Shown piece after piece: positions 1 to 8,926 of a stretch of 64,000 nt of DNA (positions are counted from its first letter, which is position 1; each line of letters opens with the position of its first letter). A program made the position numbers and the translations under genes. The stretch covers positions 1 through 64,000 of the forward strand of contig CACEWU010000006.1 of the NCBI GenBank assembly GCA_902563335.1, read 5' to 3'. The notes under the pieces are model-generated. The model searched no databases, was not told the origin of the DNA, and saw only the letters and a program-made list of their open reading frames with translations. The stretch is from an uncultured Prochlorococcus sp. GTDB lineage: Bacteria > Cyanobacteriota > Cyanobacteriia > PCC-6307 > Cyanobiaceae.

Positions 1-58
1 TTTCAAGTTCTTCAACCATTCTCTCTTCCTCCAAGGACCAACCTGCCAATCAATTGCT

Positions 59-1168
59 ATGCAGTTGTCGGACCGATTCCTTAATTTCGTTAATCAGCAG
101 CTCAAAAGCTTTCAAGCTGAGTCTGAAATAGAGCATTTGGTTGTTTATATTGCTCAATCAAGGGATGGAGAATCACCAAGTTTGGAGGCCGTCGGGCAGT
201 GGCCCAGCCCTGAAAAAGTTTTTCAACCAGTTGAAGCTGATCCTGAACTTAGAGCTCCTTCTCCTGATAGACGGTGGTATCCGCTCCAAGATGGAACAAT
301 TTTGCTTGGAGTTCTTAGGGTTGAGCGTTTTCGCTCAAATAAAGCTTGGTCCGATGCGCTTGATCAGCGATTGCAGGCAACTGCTTTTGCTCTCGCAAAT
401 TGTCTTGGTCTTGAGCTTGATCGAATAAAACTGATCGATGAGCTGAGTAAACAGCGAGAGCAGATCAGTTCGATGGTGCATCAATTACGTAATCCTTTAG
501 CAGCATTACGGACTTATGCACAATTGTTGTTGCGTCGACTTGGACCTGATAGTAGTCATCGCACTTTGGTGGAAGGCCTTATGTCTGAGCAAGCTCAGTT
601 GAATAAATACATATCTGCTTTAGATGAATTAAGTCAGGATAAGTTACCTTCTGCAAGAACTAATTTAACTCCTTTGTTATTACCCCCAGTTCTGCAGAAA
701 ACATCATCTTTAAATGTTAGGTCATTATTGGAGCCTCTAATAAATAGAGCTTCCGCAACTGCAGACTTGCAAGGAAGGCAATGGTTTGCTCCTTCATATT
801 GGCCTAGTTGGGCAGATCAATTGAGGCCTAAAGAAGATGGTGTTATTGCCGAAATAGTTGCAAATTTACTTGAAAATGCTTTTCGTTATAGCGATCAATT
901 TAGCGCGGTAGGTCTTTGTTTAACAGATCAAGGGCTTTGTGTTTGGGATGAGGGAAGTCAAATCCTTTCTGAGGAACGTGAACTCATTTTTCAAAAAGGT
1001 TTTCGAGGCAAAACTAGTTTTGAAAATTTGGGAAGTGGGCTTGGTTTAGCTCTTGGTCGTCAGTTGGCGGAGCAGATGGGTGGATCGCTTGAGTTAATAG
1101 TTCCCCCTAAGAATTTTGAGCCTAATCTCCCTGAAAAAGGTAATGCATTTGTTCTTAAATTATCTTGA
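59..1168 (+). CDS. sensor histidine kinase, soluble
   Basis: Two-component sensor kinase. Residues about 1-125 form a GAF-like N-terminal region without membrane segments. The phospho-acceptor H-box follows at about residue 140 (MVHQLRNPLAALRTY). The ATPase domain has an N-box (IVANLLENAFRYSD), a G1-like motif (VWDEGSQ) and a G2 box (GSGLGLALGRQLAEQMGG). No receiver domain or response regulator lies next to it, so its partner is elsewhere. The ATG start is in a short upstream gap. Its 3' end overlaps the convergent cobS by 14 bases. Being soluble, it probably senses an intracellular signal; the signal cannot be read from sequence. Confidence 0.88.
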   Translation: MQLSDRFLNFVNQQLKSFQAESEIEHLVVYIAQSRDGESPSLEAVGQWPSPEKVFQPVEADPELRAPSPDRRWYPLQDGTILLGVLRVERFRSNKAWSDALDQRLQATAFALANCLGLELDRIKLIDELSKQREQISSMVHQLRNPLAALRTYAQLLLRRLGPDSSHRTLVEGLMSEQAQLNKYISALDELSQDKLPSARTNLTPLLLPPVLQKTSSLNVRSLLEPLINRASATADLQGRQWFAPSYWPSWADQLRPKEDGVIAEIVANLLENAFRYSDQFSAVGLCLTDQGLCVWDEGSQILSEERELIFQKGFRGKTSFENLGSGLGLALGRQLAEQMGGSLELIVPPKNFEPNLPEKGNAFVLKLS

Positions 1169-1928
1169 AAAATATTGATAGCAAAAGAAGCGTAGAGGTT
1201 TCAACAATTACAACCGTAGCTCCATAAGAGTCTCCACTATGCCCTCCTAGGCGAGTGCCTAACCAATTTGGAATTACAAAAGAAGGAATAATACCTAGGC
1301 TAATAGCAATAATTAATTTTGTACGAAAGCTTGTCTCCATTGGGGTAAACATAATGACTAGAATAGTCACACAAAGGCATAGAAAAGCTGGTATAAATTC
1401 TTTTTTCCCTTGCCAGTTTTGCTTGTGCGCATGACCACTACCATTTGTATACAGGCATGAAAAATGATCGATTGCTAAAAGAGAGGAGAATCTTCCCCAA
1501 AAGGTGACTATTGGAAATGCGATTGGAACTAATTTGTCAAGGCTAATGATTGCAGAAATCTGAACAAATAGAACACTTACTAATGCGAGTACACCACTAG
1601 CCCCAACGTTACTATCACGCATTGCATGAAGAAGTCTTTTTTGCCCTGCAGCAAGTCCATCAGCTGTGTCTATTAGCCCATCAAAATGAAGTCCTCCTGT
1701 TATCCAAATTCCAAAGGATATAGATAAAAGGGTGGATGCATTTTGAGGCCAGTCGAGTTCTCTAAGGATTAGCCATAGGAGTGATTGCATTCCTCCAATG
1801 ACTAATCCAATCACTGGTGCAAAGCGAGCAATTCGCTTAAAACGTGGTTTGGGCCAAGGACAGCTTGGGAGAATGGAATAAAAGATCCAAGCCCCAGCAA
1901 GGTCTTTTAGCCATTTTAAGTGAGCCAG
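1155..1928 (-). CDS. cobS: adenosylcobinamide-GDP ribazoletransferase (cobalamin synthase)
   Basis: Joins adenosylcobinamide-GDP to alpha-ribazole in the last steps of cobalamin synthesis; integral membrane protein. The core shows the family motif GGLHFDGLIDTADGL near the N-terminal third and several hydrophobic helices. The first ordinary start codon (GTG, 1814) would remove the conserved opening (DLAGAWIFYSILP, then PWPKPRFKRIARFAP). That part is in frame upstream, and the frame is closed by TGA at 1950-1952. Between that stop and the conserved part there is no ATG, GTG or TTG. A CTG at 1926-1928 sits 8 bases after a strong AGGAGG (1937-1942), giving about 257 residues, normal for CobS. I therefore chose the CTG. 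The function is secure; the start is inferred. Confidence 0.87.
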   Translation of the reverse strand: MAHLKWLKDLAGAWIFYSILPSCPWPKPRFKRIARFAPVIGLVIGGMQSLLWLILRELDWPQNASTLLSISFGIWITGGLHFDGLIDTADGLAAGQKRLLHAMRDSNVGASGVLALVSVLFVQISAIISLDKLVPIAFPIVTFWGRFSSLLAIDHFSCLYTNGSGHAHKQNWQGKKEFIPAFLCLCVTILVIMFTPMETSFRTKLIIAISLGIIPSFVIPNWLGTRLGGHSGDSYGATVVIVETSTLLLLSIFFKII

Positions 1929-2019
1929 AACTGATTCCTCCTGACTTGATCAAGTCCAACGTAGGTTCTTAAAGAGTGCGGCATCTTCACAAGGCCGCAG
2001 ATGTTTTTCACAGCTGCAA

Positions 2020-3138
2020 GTGTTTAGTTACAAAATTAAAGCGACCTGTCCTAATACTCATGCACGAGTAGGAGTCTTTGAGACTCCTCATGGTTCTATT
2101 TCCACTCCAAGGTTTATGCCAGTAGGAACCTTAGCCACGGTCAAAGGACTTACTGCAAATCAGCTTCGATCTACTGGGGCACAGATGGTTTTATCAAACA
2201 CATATCACTTGCATTTACAGCCTGGGGAGAAGGTTGTTGCTGAGTGTGGAGGGCTGCACAAGTTCATGGGGTGGAGTTCTCCAATACTTACTGATTCAGG
2301 TGGGTTTCAAGTTTTTAGCCTTGCCAAGTTGAACCGGATAGATGACCAAGGCGTTTCCTTCCGCAACCCTCGTGATGGAAGTCAAATTGAGCTAACTCCT
2401 GAAAAATCCATAGAAATACAGAGGGCTTTGGGCGCGGATGTAGTCATGGCATTTGATCAATGTCCTCCTTATCCAGCAAGTGAAAATGATGTAGAGCTGG
2501 CTTGTAGACGAACTCATGATTGGCTAGAGAGATGTGTGGCTGCGCATCAAGGAGGAGACCAGGCTCTTTTTGGAATCGTTCAAGGAGGTTGTTTCCCTCA
2601 TTTAAGGGAGCAAAGTGCTAGGGCAGTTTCTAGTTTTAATCTTCCTGGAATAGCAATAGGTGGAGTGAGTGTTGGTGAACCAGTGGATGCAATGCATAAG
2701 ATTGTTCGTGAAGTTACGCCGTTGTTGCCAGAGAGTTCACCTAGGTATCTCATGGGCATAGGGACATTTCGCGAAATGGCTATTGCAGTAGCCAATGGGA
2801 TAGATCTTTTCGATTGTGTTCTGCCAACTCGCTTGGGAAGACATGGCACTGCTCTTATAAGAGGTGAGAGGTGGAATATGCGCAATTCATGTTTTCGTAA
2901 TGATCACAGGCCTTTAGATGAAACTTGTATTTGTGAGGCATGTCTTAGTCACACTCGTTCATATCTGCATCATTTGATCAGGAGTGAAGAGTTGCTTGGG
3001 CTAACTCTTTTAAGCCTTCATAACGTTGCTCAGCTCATTCGATTTACTAATTCAATGAGCCAAGCAATTCTGGATGGTTGTTTTTCAGAGGATTTCGCTC
3101 CTTGGCATAGAGACTCCATGGCACATCACACGTGGTAG
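2020..3138 (+). CDS. tgt: tRNA-guanine transglycosylase (queuine tRNA-ribosyltransferase)
   Basis: Exchanges guanine-34 in the anticodon of Asp, Asn, His and Tyr tRNAs for a queuosine precursor. Family landmarks: [10 protein letters not shown] after the catalytic-type aspartate in TDSGG, GGVSVGE in the middle, the second aspartate region [10 protein letters not shown], and a C-terminal zinc site built from CxCxxC plus a histidine ([16 protein letters not shown]). At 372 residues it has the normal length. The start is GTG; an ATG at 2001 is out of frame. It lies divergent from cobS and directly upstream of psbK. Confidence 0.95.
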   Translation: MFSYKIKATCPNTHARVGVFETPHGSISTPRFMPVGTLATVKGLTANQLRSTGAQMVLSNTYHLHLQPGEKVVAECGGLHKFMGWSSPILTDSGGFQVFSLAKLNRIDDQGVSFRNPRDGSQIELTPEKSIEIQRALGADVVMAFDQCPPYPASENDVELACRRTHDWLERCVAAHQGGDQALFGIVQGGCFPHLREQSARAVSSFNLPGIAIGGVSVGEPVDAMHKIVREVTPLLPESSPRYLMGIGTFREMAIAVANGIDLFDCVLPTRLGRHGTALIRGERWNMRNSCFRNDHRPLDETCICEACLSHTRSYLHHLIRSEELLGLTLLSLHNVAQLIRFTNSMSQAILDGCFSEDFAPWHRDSMAHHTW

Positions 3139-3151
3139 GTTTCTCTCATAT

Positions 3152-3313
3152 ATGAATTCATTCCTTGGGATGGCAGCCTTGAATTTCGACTTGTTGGCTC
3201 AGTTGCCTGAGGCATATCAGGCCTATGCCCCAACGGTGGATGTTCTTCCACTAATTCCCATTTTTATCTTCTTGCTTGTTTTTGTATGGCAAGCAGCAGT
3301 GGGGTTCCGTTAA
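3152..3313 (+). CDS. psbK: photosystem II reaction centre protein K
   Basis: Small single-helix thylakoid subunit near CP43. The mature part is recognisable: [19 protein letters not shown] followed by a hydrophobic helix ending WQAAVGFR. Two starts are possible, ATG 3152 (53 residues) and ATG 3170 (47 residues, beginning MAALNFDLL); neither has a clear Shine-Dalgarno sequence. The N-terminal piece is normally removed during maturation. It follows tgt by 13 bases and is probably transcribed with it or from a promoter inside tgt. Confidence 0.94.
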   Translation: MNSFLGMAALNFDLLAQLPEAYQAYAPTVDVLPLIPIFIFLLVFVWQAAVGFR

Positions 3314-3358
3314 GCATTTGGGTTTAGCCTCTTTGAGGTTAAAAGTTTTTGTAAGCGA

Positions 3359-3451
3359 TTAACGCTCAAGAAGCGAATGCTCTAAATCTTCAACACTGGC
3401 ATCAGGGCCAGATAATTTTTTATGTGCAGATCCTTTCTTGAATAGGCACTC
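3359..3451 (-). other. in-frame open stretch after the oxidoreductase stop codon
   Basis: Immediately after the TAA of the oxidoreductase gene (3452-3454) the same frame stays open for 30 codons and ends at TAA 3359-3361. Its translation ends GPDASVEDLEHSLLER. It has no ATG, GTG or TTG start of its own. It could be a former C-terminal tail cut off by a stop mutation, or chance. I see no terminator hairpin in this gap. Confidence 0.25.
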
Positions 3452-4456
3452 TTATATTTCTTCTTTTAAAGATAGTCCTGTTCCAGGATTCTCTACAGCA
3501 TGTTCAATTAGGTCGGCTAACCGAAGTGCTCTAGAGGCTTGTTCTCCATCTACAGCTGGAGTTTCTCGACCGTGAACACATTGCAAAAAATGTTCCAATT
3601 CTGCATATAGGGGTTCTATGGAAGTAGTGCTTACTTCTTCTATGAAGCCATCATTTCTGTAAAGCAACTCTCCATGGTCTGCTGAGTACCACTCATGAGC
3701 TCTACGGTGAATATGAAGTGTATGGTTTAGAAAGTCAGTTTCAACAAGACTTCCTCGACAGTGAGCACTTAGGCTCCGAATCTTTCTATGGCTCATTTTG
3801 CTTGCCGTCAAACTTGCTACAACACCATTACTGAAGCCTAAAGTTGCATTGACGTAATCAATAGGCCCTTGGGCGCTACGCCCTCCAACTGCAGCAAGTC
3901 TGACTACAGGAGCACTAGCTAATTCCAGGACGAGATCAAGGTCGTGAATCATTAGATCCAGTACTACTGACACATCATTTGCTCGATCTGCATGAGGGCT
4001 ATGGCGACGAGCTTCAAGGACAACTACTTCTTCGTTTTTGACTACTTTGATTAATTCTCGGAAGGCAGGATTGAACCTTTCAATATGTCCTACCTGAAGT
4101 ATTCTCTGTGCTTTATTGGCTGCTGTTATAAGAGAAGAGGCTTCGTCTTGGCTTGCTGCAATAGGCTTTTCTATTAATACATGCTTCCCTGCTTCTAGGC
4201 AGTCTAGGCCGACTTGATGATGTAGAAGTGTTGGAACTGCAATACATACGGCCTCGACTTCATTTAATAAATTTTTGTAGTCTTTAAAAAAAGTGCAGCC
4301 AAATTGTTCAGTCGCAAGATCACATCGCTCCTGATCTGGATCGGCAACCCCTATTAATTCTGCATCCTTAAGCAGACTGAGAACTCTGGCATGATGCCAG
4401 CCCATGTTCCCTATTCCAATTACCCCAACTTTGACTGGAATCATTGGGGTGATCAT
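3452..4456 (-). CDS. Gfo/Idh/MocA-family NAD(P)-dependent oxidoreductase
   Basis: An N-terminal Rossmann fold opens with VKVGVIGIGNMGWHHARVL (dinucleotide-binding glycine motif), followed by the EKP motif (LIEKPIAAS, about residue 95) typical of this family. The C-terminal half is the Gfo/Idh substrate domain, with DLMIHDLDLVLEL carrying the usual histidine/aspartate pair. The family oxidises sugars, inositols or UDP-sugars; the substrate cannot be named from sequence. The start is either ATG 4456 or ATG 4444; a TTG at 4462 is also in frame. It is transcribed from the same strand as the CNNM-like gene upstream, with a 27-base gap. Confidence 0.85.
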   Translation of the reverse strand: MITPMIPVKVGVIGIGNMGWHHARVLSLLKDAELIGVADPDQERCDLATEQFGCTFFKDYKNLLNEVEAVCIAVPTLLHHQVGLDCLEAGKHVLIEKPIAASQDEASSLITAANKAQRILQVGHIERFNPAFRELIKVVKNEEVVVLEARRHSPHADRANDVSVVLDLMIHDLDLVLELASAPVVRLAAVGGRSAQGPIDYVNATLGFSNGVVASLTASKMSHRKIRSLSAHCRGSLVETDFLNHTLHIHRRAHEWYSADHGELLYRNDGFIEEVSTTSIEPLYAELEHFLQCVHGRETPAVDGEQASRALRLADLIEHAVENPGTGLSLKEEI

Positions 4457-4483
4457 TTGCAAGGCATGTGTAGTTGGTTCTGA

Positions 4484-5776
4484 TTATCGATTATTAGTCT
4501 TCCCAGGATTATTTGTGGATAAGGTCAAAACCACTCTCTCAATTCGAGGCCCTTTCATTTCAGTAATTTCAAATTTGATTTCTTCATGTAACAGAACCTC
4601 CCCGGTGGAAGGAACATGTTGAAATTTTTCTAGAAGAAATCCTGCAATAGTGTGATGGTCATCTGCTTCTGGCAGATCCAGATGTAATTGGCGATTGAGC
4701 TCAATAATTTCTAGATCACCAGCGATCACCCATTTATTAGGTTGTCCATCAATTTGAAGAAGGTCAGGTTCATTTTTGTTGTTTTGAATTTCATCTCCAA
4801 CAATTTCACCAGTTAGATCAGCAGCAGTTACCAGCCCCTCTGTTCCTCCATGCTCATCAACTACTAGTAGAAGAGGCTGGCCACTTTTGATTAGTGGTAA
4901 TAGTTCTGAAAGAGTACTTGTTTCAAGAACCCTTGGGGCTTCCTGAAGATATTGCTCAAGAGGGGTGTCAGCCTTCATAGTCCCTCTTGAGATTGGTTCT
5001 GCAAGTTGCCTTAAATCAAGTAGGCCTCGAATATCGTCAAGTGATTCTCCAGTTACTAAGAAACGTGCATGTCGACTTCTGTGAACTTCCTTCATTAATT
5101 CAGAAAAGTTTACTTCCTTAGGCAAAGTCACCATCCCTGAGCGTGGCACCATAACTTCACGAACTTGTGTATCACGCAGAGCAAAAACTCCTTCAAGAAT
5201 GCTTCTCTCATCAGGTTTAAGGCCAGTGACTCCTCCAGTTTCAATAAGAGTCTCAAGTTCTTCTGCTGATAAGGCAGGCACCAGGGAATCCCAGTGAGCA
5301 TTTAGGCCAAGTAGGCGCAGAAGTGTAGATGCGACTGCTTCAATGAGAGAAATTAGAGGTGAAAGTGTTTTCATGACCGTCTCTAAAATCGGTGCAAGTT
5401 GAAGTGCAGCCGTTTCAGGACGATTCAGGACAAGAGCTTTCGGAAGTAATCCAGAAAATAAGGATGCAATTAGAACGATCAGTAGAAAAAGGATGACGTC
5501 CCAGAGCCGACTACTTGCAGCATCATCAGGCCACCAACGTGCAGCAATTCCTCTGCCAAGCCAGCCGAGGGCTATAAGAGACAAAGTTACCCCTAGCTGA
5601 GAAACCATTAAGGCTCTTCTTAGACGTCGCTGAAGCCTGTTTATCGATTGTGCTCCGGATCTTTTTTCTTCAACTAAGCGTTGCACCCTACTAGGTCTCA
5701 ATCGCAGGAGAGAGACCTCTCCTGCGGCGAAGAAGGCTGGCAGAGCAACCAATATTCCTAGAAAAAATAGTCGCAT
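4484..5776 (-). CDS. CNNM/CorC-type (hemolysin-C-like) CBS-domain membrane protein
   Basis: Three-part layout of the family. An N-terminal DUF21 transmembrane domain of about 150 residues begins with a hydrophobic stretch and has VILFLLIVLIASLFSGLLPKA. A CBS pair follows, beginning around VFALRDTQVREVMVPRSGM and containing VVDEHGGTEGLVTAADLTGEIVGD in two parts. A C-terminal CorC/HlyC domain starts near NKWVIAGDLEI. Relatives take part in magnesium or cobalt efflux and homeostasis; the older name hemolysin is misleading. At 430 residues the length is typical. It lies directly downstream of the CAU tRNA on the same strand. Confidence 0.87.
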   Translation of the reverse strand: MRLFFLGILVALPAFFAAGEVSLLRLRPSRVQRLVEEKRSGAQSINRLQRRLRRALMVSQLGVTLSLIALGWLGRGIAARWWPDDAASSRLWDVILFLLIVLIASLFSGLLPKALVLNRPETAALQLAPILETVMKTLSPLISLIEAVASTLLRLLGLNAHWDSLVPALSAEELETLIETGGVTGLKPDERSILEGVFALRDTQVREVMVPRSGMVTLPKEVNFSELMKEVHRSRHARFLVTGESLDDIRGLLDLRQLAEPISRGTMKADTPLEQYLQEAPRVLETSTLSELLPLIKSGQPLLLVVDEHGGTEGLVTAADLTGEIVGDEIQNNKNEPDLLQIDGQPNKWVIAGDLEIIELNRQLHLDLPEADDHHTIAGFLLEKFQHVPSTGEVLLHEEIKFEITEMKGPRIERVVLTLSTNNPGKTNNR

Positions 5777-5789
5777 TAATGAGAATGAA

Positions 5790-5862
5790 TGGGGGTCGCG
5801 AGGATCGAACTCGCCTTAGGCGAATTATGAGTTCGCTGCATTCACCAGATTGCTAGACCCCC
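5790..5862 (-). tRNA. tRNA with CAU anticodon (Met, or Ile2)
   Basis: On the minus strand the cloverleaf folds fully: acceptor GGGGGTC pairs with GACCCCC, the anticodon stem is GCGAA/TTCGC around loop CTCATAA, and the T arm is GCGAG TTCGATC CTCGC. The discriminator is A, and CCA is not encoded. The CAU anticodon with this loop fits either elongator methionine tRNA or the minor isoleucine tRNA whose C34 is changed to lysidine; it does not have the initiator's GGG/CCC anticodon stem. The two cannot be separated with confidence by eye. Confidence 0.93.
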
Positions 5863-5882
5863 CTCTGATGGATCTACCAGAT

Positions 5883-5903
5883 ACCTTCAATTTGATTGAA
5901 GGT
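5883..5903. repeat. 9-bp inverted repeat in the tRNA-pyrE gap
   Basis: ACCTTCAAT, a TTG loop and ATTGAAGGT form a perfect stem-loop between the divergent CAU tRNA and pyrE. There is no T-run on either side, so it does not look like an intrinsic terminator. It could be an operator or an RNA leader hairpin; function unknown. Confidence 0.4.
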
Positions 5904-5973
5904 CTTGCCTGGAATGATAATTAATCGTACTCATCCCAAACTACGTAATACATACTTGATGTAATACCCAAAC

Positions 5974-6558
5974 ATGAATTCCTCTTCTTATTCCACCCAG
6001 CGAGATAAAGAGAACCTTCTTGACCTGCTCGCAAAGAATGCGTATCGACATGGAGATTTCACTCTCTCCTCAGGAGGAAAGAGTAATCACTACGTCAATT
6101 GCAAACCTGTATCTTTGTGCGGTTTTGGCCTCTCACTAATTAGCAGAATGCTTCTTGACCATGTCGAAGAATCTTCTTTGGCTGTCGCTGGATTGACTCT
6201 TGGTGCGGATCCACTAGTTAGTGGAGTTGCAATAACTGCCTCAACATTCAACCGTCCTTTGGATGCATTAATTGTTCGCAAGGAGGCAAAGGGACATGGG
6301 ACAAAGGGTTGGTTGGAAGGTCCCTTGCCTCAAGAAGGAGCTTTGGTGACCGTTTTAGAGGATGTTGTGACTACTGGAAGCTCATCTTTAAAAGCAGTTC
6401 ATCAACTTCAAAAAGCGGGATATTTGGTAAAAAGAGTTGTCACTATTATTGATCGCCAAGAAGGTGCTTTGAGTTCTTTTCAAAAACGAGGGTTGGAGCT
6501 CATTAGTCTCTTTACGCTTAGAGAAGTTGCAGACCGTTCATTGGAACTATCTAAATGA
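5974..6558 (+). CDS. pyrE: orotate phosphoribosyltransferase
   Basis: Makes orotidine 5'-monophosphate from orotate and PRPP in pyrimidine synthesis. The PRPP-binding motif is visible as [16 protein letters not shown] (about residues 128-143). The flexible-loop segment [15 protein letters not shown] carries the expected Lys/His residues, and the N-terminal [19 protein letters not shown] is the usual orotate-binding region. At 194 residues it has normal length. Its stop overlaps the start of the next gene in ATGA, so the two are translationally coupled. Confidence 0.96.
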   Translation: MNSSSYSTQRDKENLLDLLAKNAYRHGDFTLSSGGKSNHYVNCKPVSLCGFGLSLISRMLLDHVEESSLAVAGLTLGADPLVSGVAITASTFNRPLDALIVRKEAKGHGTKGWLEGPLPQEGALVTVLEDVVTTGSSSLKAVHQLQKAGYLVKRVVTIIDRQEGALSSFQKRGLELISLFTLREVADRSLELSK

Positions 6559-7406
6559 ACATCTTTCAAAAATTGTTTTGGAATCAGGTTTTCCCTTTCT
6601 TGAGAGTTTCTGGTACAGGGGCTCGTGAATTTCTCCATGGACAAACAACTGCTGAACTTCTTGGGGTTAATGAAGGAGTGATAGTTGCTGGTTGCTGGCT
6701 TTCAGCAACTGGACGATTAAGAGCTTTGTTAGAAATGAGAGTTGATCTAGAAGGTGTAGATGTAGTTGTTCTTGCTGGAGATGTTGATGACTTGGTAAAA
6801 GGTTTTGATCAGGTTATTTTCCCTGCTGACAAGGTAAGACTTGAACCTTTAAAAGAAATTCGCAGAGTTCAGATCCTTGAGAATCAAGTCTTTAGTAATG
6901 CTAATACAATTAAATGGTTAAGGGATGACGATTCTTTGCCTGATTGTTTCGCTTCTCTTAAACCTGCAAGCCCTGATGAATTTGAAATTTGGAGATTAAA
7001 AACAGGCCTCCCAATAGGGTCTGGTGAGATTAATGGTGAGACAAATCCCTTTGAATTGGGTTTGTCTAATTTGGTTGATTTAAAAAAAGGTTGTTATTTA
7101 GGTCAAGAGACAATGGCAAAACTAGCAGTGGCAGGTAAATTAAAACAGCAACTAAGATATTGGGAGGCCGATGGTTTTATAGAAGAAGGAACGATATTGC
7201 AAACCTCTTTGTCTACTTCAGTGGAAAATAGAAATGCAGGTGTAGTTACTTCTGCGTTGAACAATCAAGGCTTGGGGAGGAGTATTGGACTTGCAATCGT
7301 ACGTCGCCATGCTTTATCAGAAGAGGAACTTTTTATCTCAGATGATTCTAAGAAAGTTAGGTTGAGTGTCCCAGATAGTTTTGTCCCCCCATCTTTTGGG
7401 AATTAA
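6555..7406 (+). CDS. ygfZ: YgfZ/GcvT-like folate-binding protein
   Basis: The aminomethyltransferase-like fold shows the signature [14 protein letters not shown], whose cysteine defines the YgfZ group, plus an N-terminal segment [12 protein letters not shown] typical of it. The family uses tetrahydrofolate and helps maintain certain iron-sulfur enzymes; it is not the glycine-cleavage T protein. At 283 residues its length fits. It starts inside the pyrE stop codon. A link to pyrimidine synthesis is not implied by the family; the coupling probably reflects shared transcription. Confidence 0.85.
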   Translation: MNIFQKLFWNQVFPFLRVSGTGAREFLHGQTTAELLGVNEGVIVAGCWLSATGRLRALLEMRVDLEGVDVVVLAGDVDDLVKGFDQVIFPADKVRLEPLKEIRRVQILENQVFSNANTIKWLRDDDSLPDCFASLKPASPDEFEIWRLKTGLPIGSGEINGETNPFELGLSNLVDLKKGCYLGQETMAKLAVAGKLKQQLRYWEADGFIEEGTILQTSLSTSVENRNAGVVTSALNNQGLGRSIGLAIVRRHALSEEELFISDDSKKVRLSVPDSFVPPSFGN

Positions 7407-7409
7407 ATA

Positions 7410-8873
7410 TTAACTATCTTGTTTCAAAAGCCATTCTGCAACTTTCCATGTAGCACAACAATCGTCTCGGTTGTACTGAAAGATCCACCTCAAAGAATTT
7501 ATATGCCCTCGTTTTTTGAACCCATTTCTTTTCCACTTTCTCCACCAGAGTAGTGACTTTGCTCCGTCGCAGTTAATTTGACTCCAATAGAAATTTAGCC
7601 AATTAGCAACTGTTTTGAGGCCATAGTTATTTAATGGTAAACGCCAATACTTACGGACGCGAGAATGAACATCAATTAAACGATATCGTAGTTCATTTAG
7701 TTCTATTTCATCAGCACCTTGGCGCTTAGCGATTCCATATAGTATTTGAAATTCTGTCTCTCCATAATGAAGAATTGGGTATTGTTTATATAAGGATATT
7801 TTTCTCTTCAACCTTTGCCAGGTTAGTTCCTCGTTGTGTTCAGGTATTACTAGAATTGGTCGGTAACTTTTTGCTTTTAAACTCCATTCCCCTTTTGCAT
7901 TTCTATCAACTTGCATAAATCCATGTAAGAAGTTTTCGCCTGCATCTGGATCTGATTCAATATCATAGAGCAAAACTCCGGGTGCTTTATCTAACTCTGG
8001 CAAGGATTTGGTTGGATCTAACCTTTCTACTAGCCCATAACATTGGGCCTTGGCTTGAGCAACAATCTCATTGGAAATAATTTGGTGTTGTCCTCCAAGC
8101 GCTTTTAATTGCATAGACAGTTTAACTGGATTAAATGCAGCCAATTCTTCTATAGTATTAATGCCTAAATTTTGTAGAAGTTGTTTACGGCTTCCTCCTA
8201 CTCCGCTGACTTCAGTTAGCTCCCCATTCTTCGCAGCTTCCGAATTACATATACTTCTCCAAGAGCATAATGAGCATTTACGTCGATCTAAAGTTATTGA
8301 TGGAGCGTATTTTTTGTTTAAATCTTTAGTTAATTTAGCAAGAGATTCAATTAGCTCTTTTTGTAGCTTTTGATTTAGTTTAACCTTTTCTTTTTCAAGA
8401 CCATAATTTGCTATAGAAATAGCAAGACCTTCCCTTATTGGTGCTTGTTGCAGAGGCTCTAGCAATAGACTTGAAAATGCTAAGGTCAGTCTATGTTCGC
8501 GAGTTAATCTTTTCCCATTTCGAGCGATTACGGGCCTATAAGTAAAATTTCCCCAGATACTTTTACCTCCAATTTTTTCTAGTAGTGGGGGATAAGCTTC
8601 AAGTAATTGTCCTGTCGATGTAATTTTTTTGAGACGAAGTCCCATTACTCCATTCTCTCCTTGAACACATGCCTCTATTCCTTTACCTGGTTTGTGTGGC
8701 ATTAAGGCAGCAAAACTTCTGTATTGGTGATCTAACTGAAGAGTTCGGTGTGCTGTCCAAAGTCTTTTCTCTCTATCCTCATAGCAATCAAGCCAAGCTT
8801 TCCTGCGACAACGAACCCAACTTTGCAGTAGTCGGTCAGTAATTAATTTGACGCCTAAAGGATTGTCAACCAT
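7410..8873 (-). CDS. TM0106-type RecB-like nuclease
   Basis: Resembles the TM0106 group of predicted RecB-family nucleases. The N-terminal segment SWVRCRRKAWLDCYED and a later CSLCSWRSIC could supply four cysteines for a Cas4-like iron-sulfur cluster. Next comes a helix-hairpin-helix-like patch (VSGVGGSRKQLLQNLGI). The C-terminal half resembles an RNase H-fold exonuclease, with YDIESDPD and, near the end, YNRDDCCATWKVAEWL. Residues fit a DNA-processing enzyme, but the role is not established. It is convergent with ygfZ (3-base gap). No CRISPR array or cas gene is near, so a CRISPR role is not supported. Confidence 0.8.
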   Translation of the reverse strand: MVDNPLGVKLITDRLLQSWVRCRRKAWLDCYEDREKRLWTAHRTLQLDHQYRSFAALMPHKPGKGIEACVQGENGVMGLRLKKITSTGQLLEAYPPLLEKIGGKSIWGNFTYRPVIARNGKRLTREHRLTLAFSSLLLEPLQQAPIREGLAISIANYGLEKEKVKLNQKLQKELIESLAKLTKDLNKKYAPSITLDRRKCSLCSWRSICNSEAAKNGELTEVSGVGGSRKQLLQNLGINTIEELAAFNPVKLSMQLKALGGQHQIISNEIVAQAKAQCYGLVERLDPTKSLPELDKAPGVLLYDIESDPDAGENFLHGFMQVDRNAKGEWSLKAKSYRPILVIPEHNEELTWQRLKRKISLYKQYPILHYGETEFQILYGIAKRQGADEIELNELRYRLIDVHSRVRKYWRLPLNNYGLKTVANWLNFYWSQINCDGAKSLLWWRKWKRNGFKKRGHINSLRWIFQYNRDDCCATWKVAEWLLKQDS

Positions 8874-8926
8874 CAGCCGACGTTACGGTGTCTTTCTGCT
8901 AGATCAAAATCATCTAATTATTCTCC

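Noticed and set aside
7410-8873. RecB-like, cysteine-rich nuclease as a Cas4 or defence gene
   Set aside because: No CRISPR repeats, cas genes or other defence genes are near; its neighbours are housekeeping genes.
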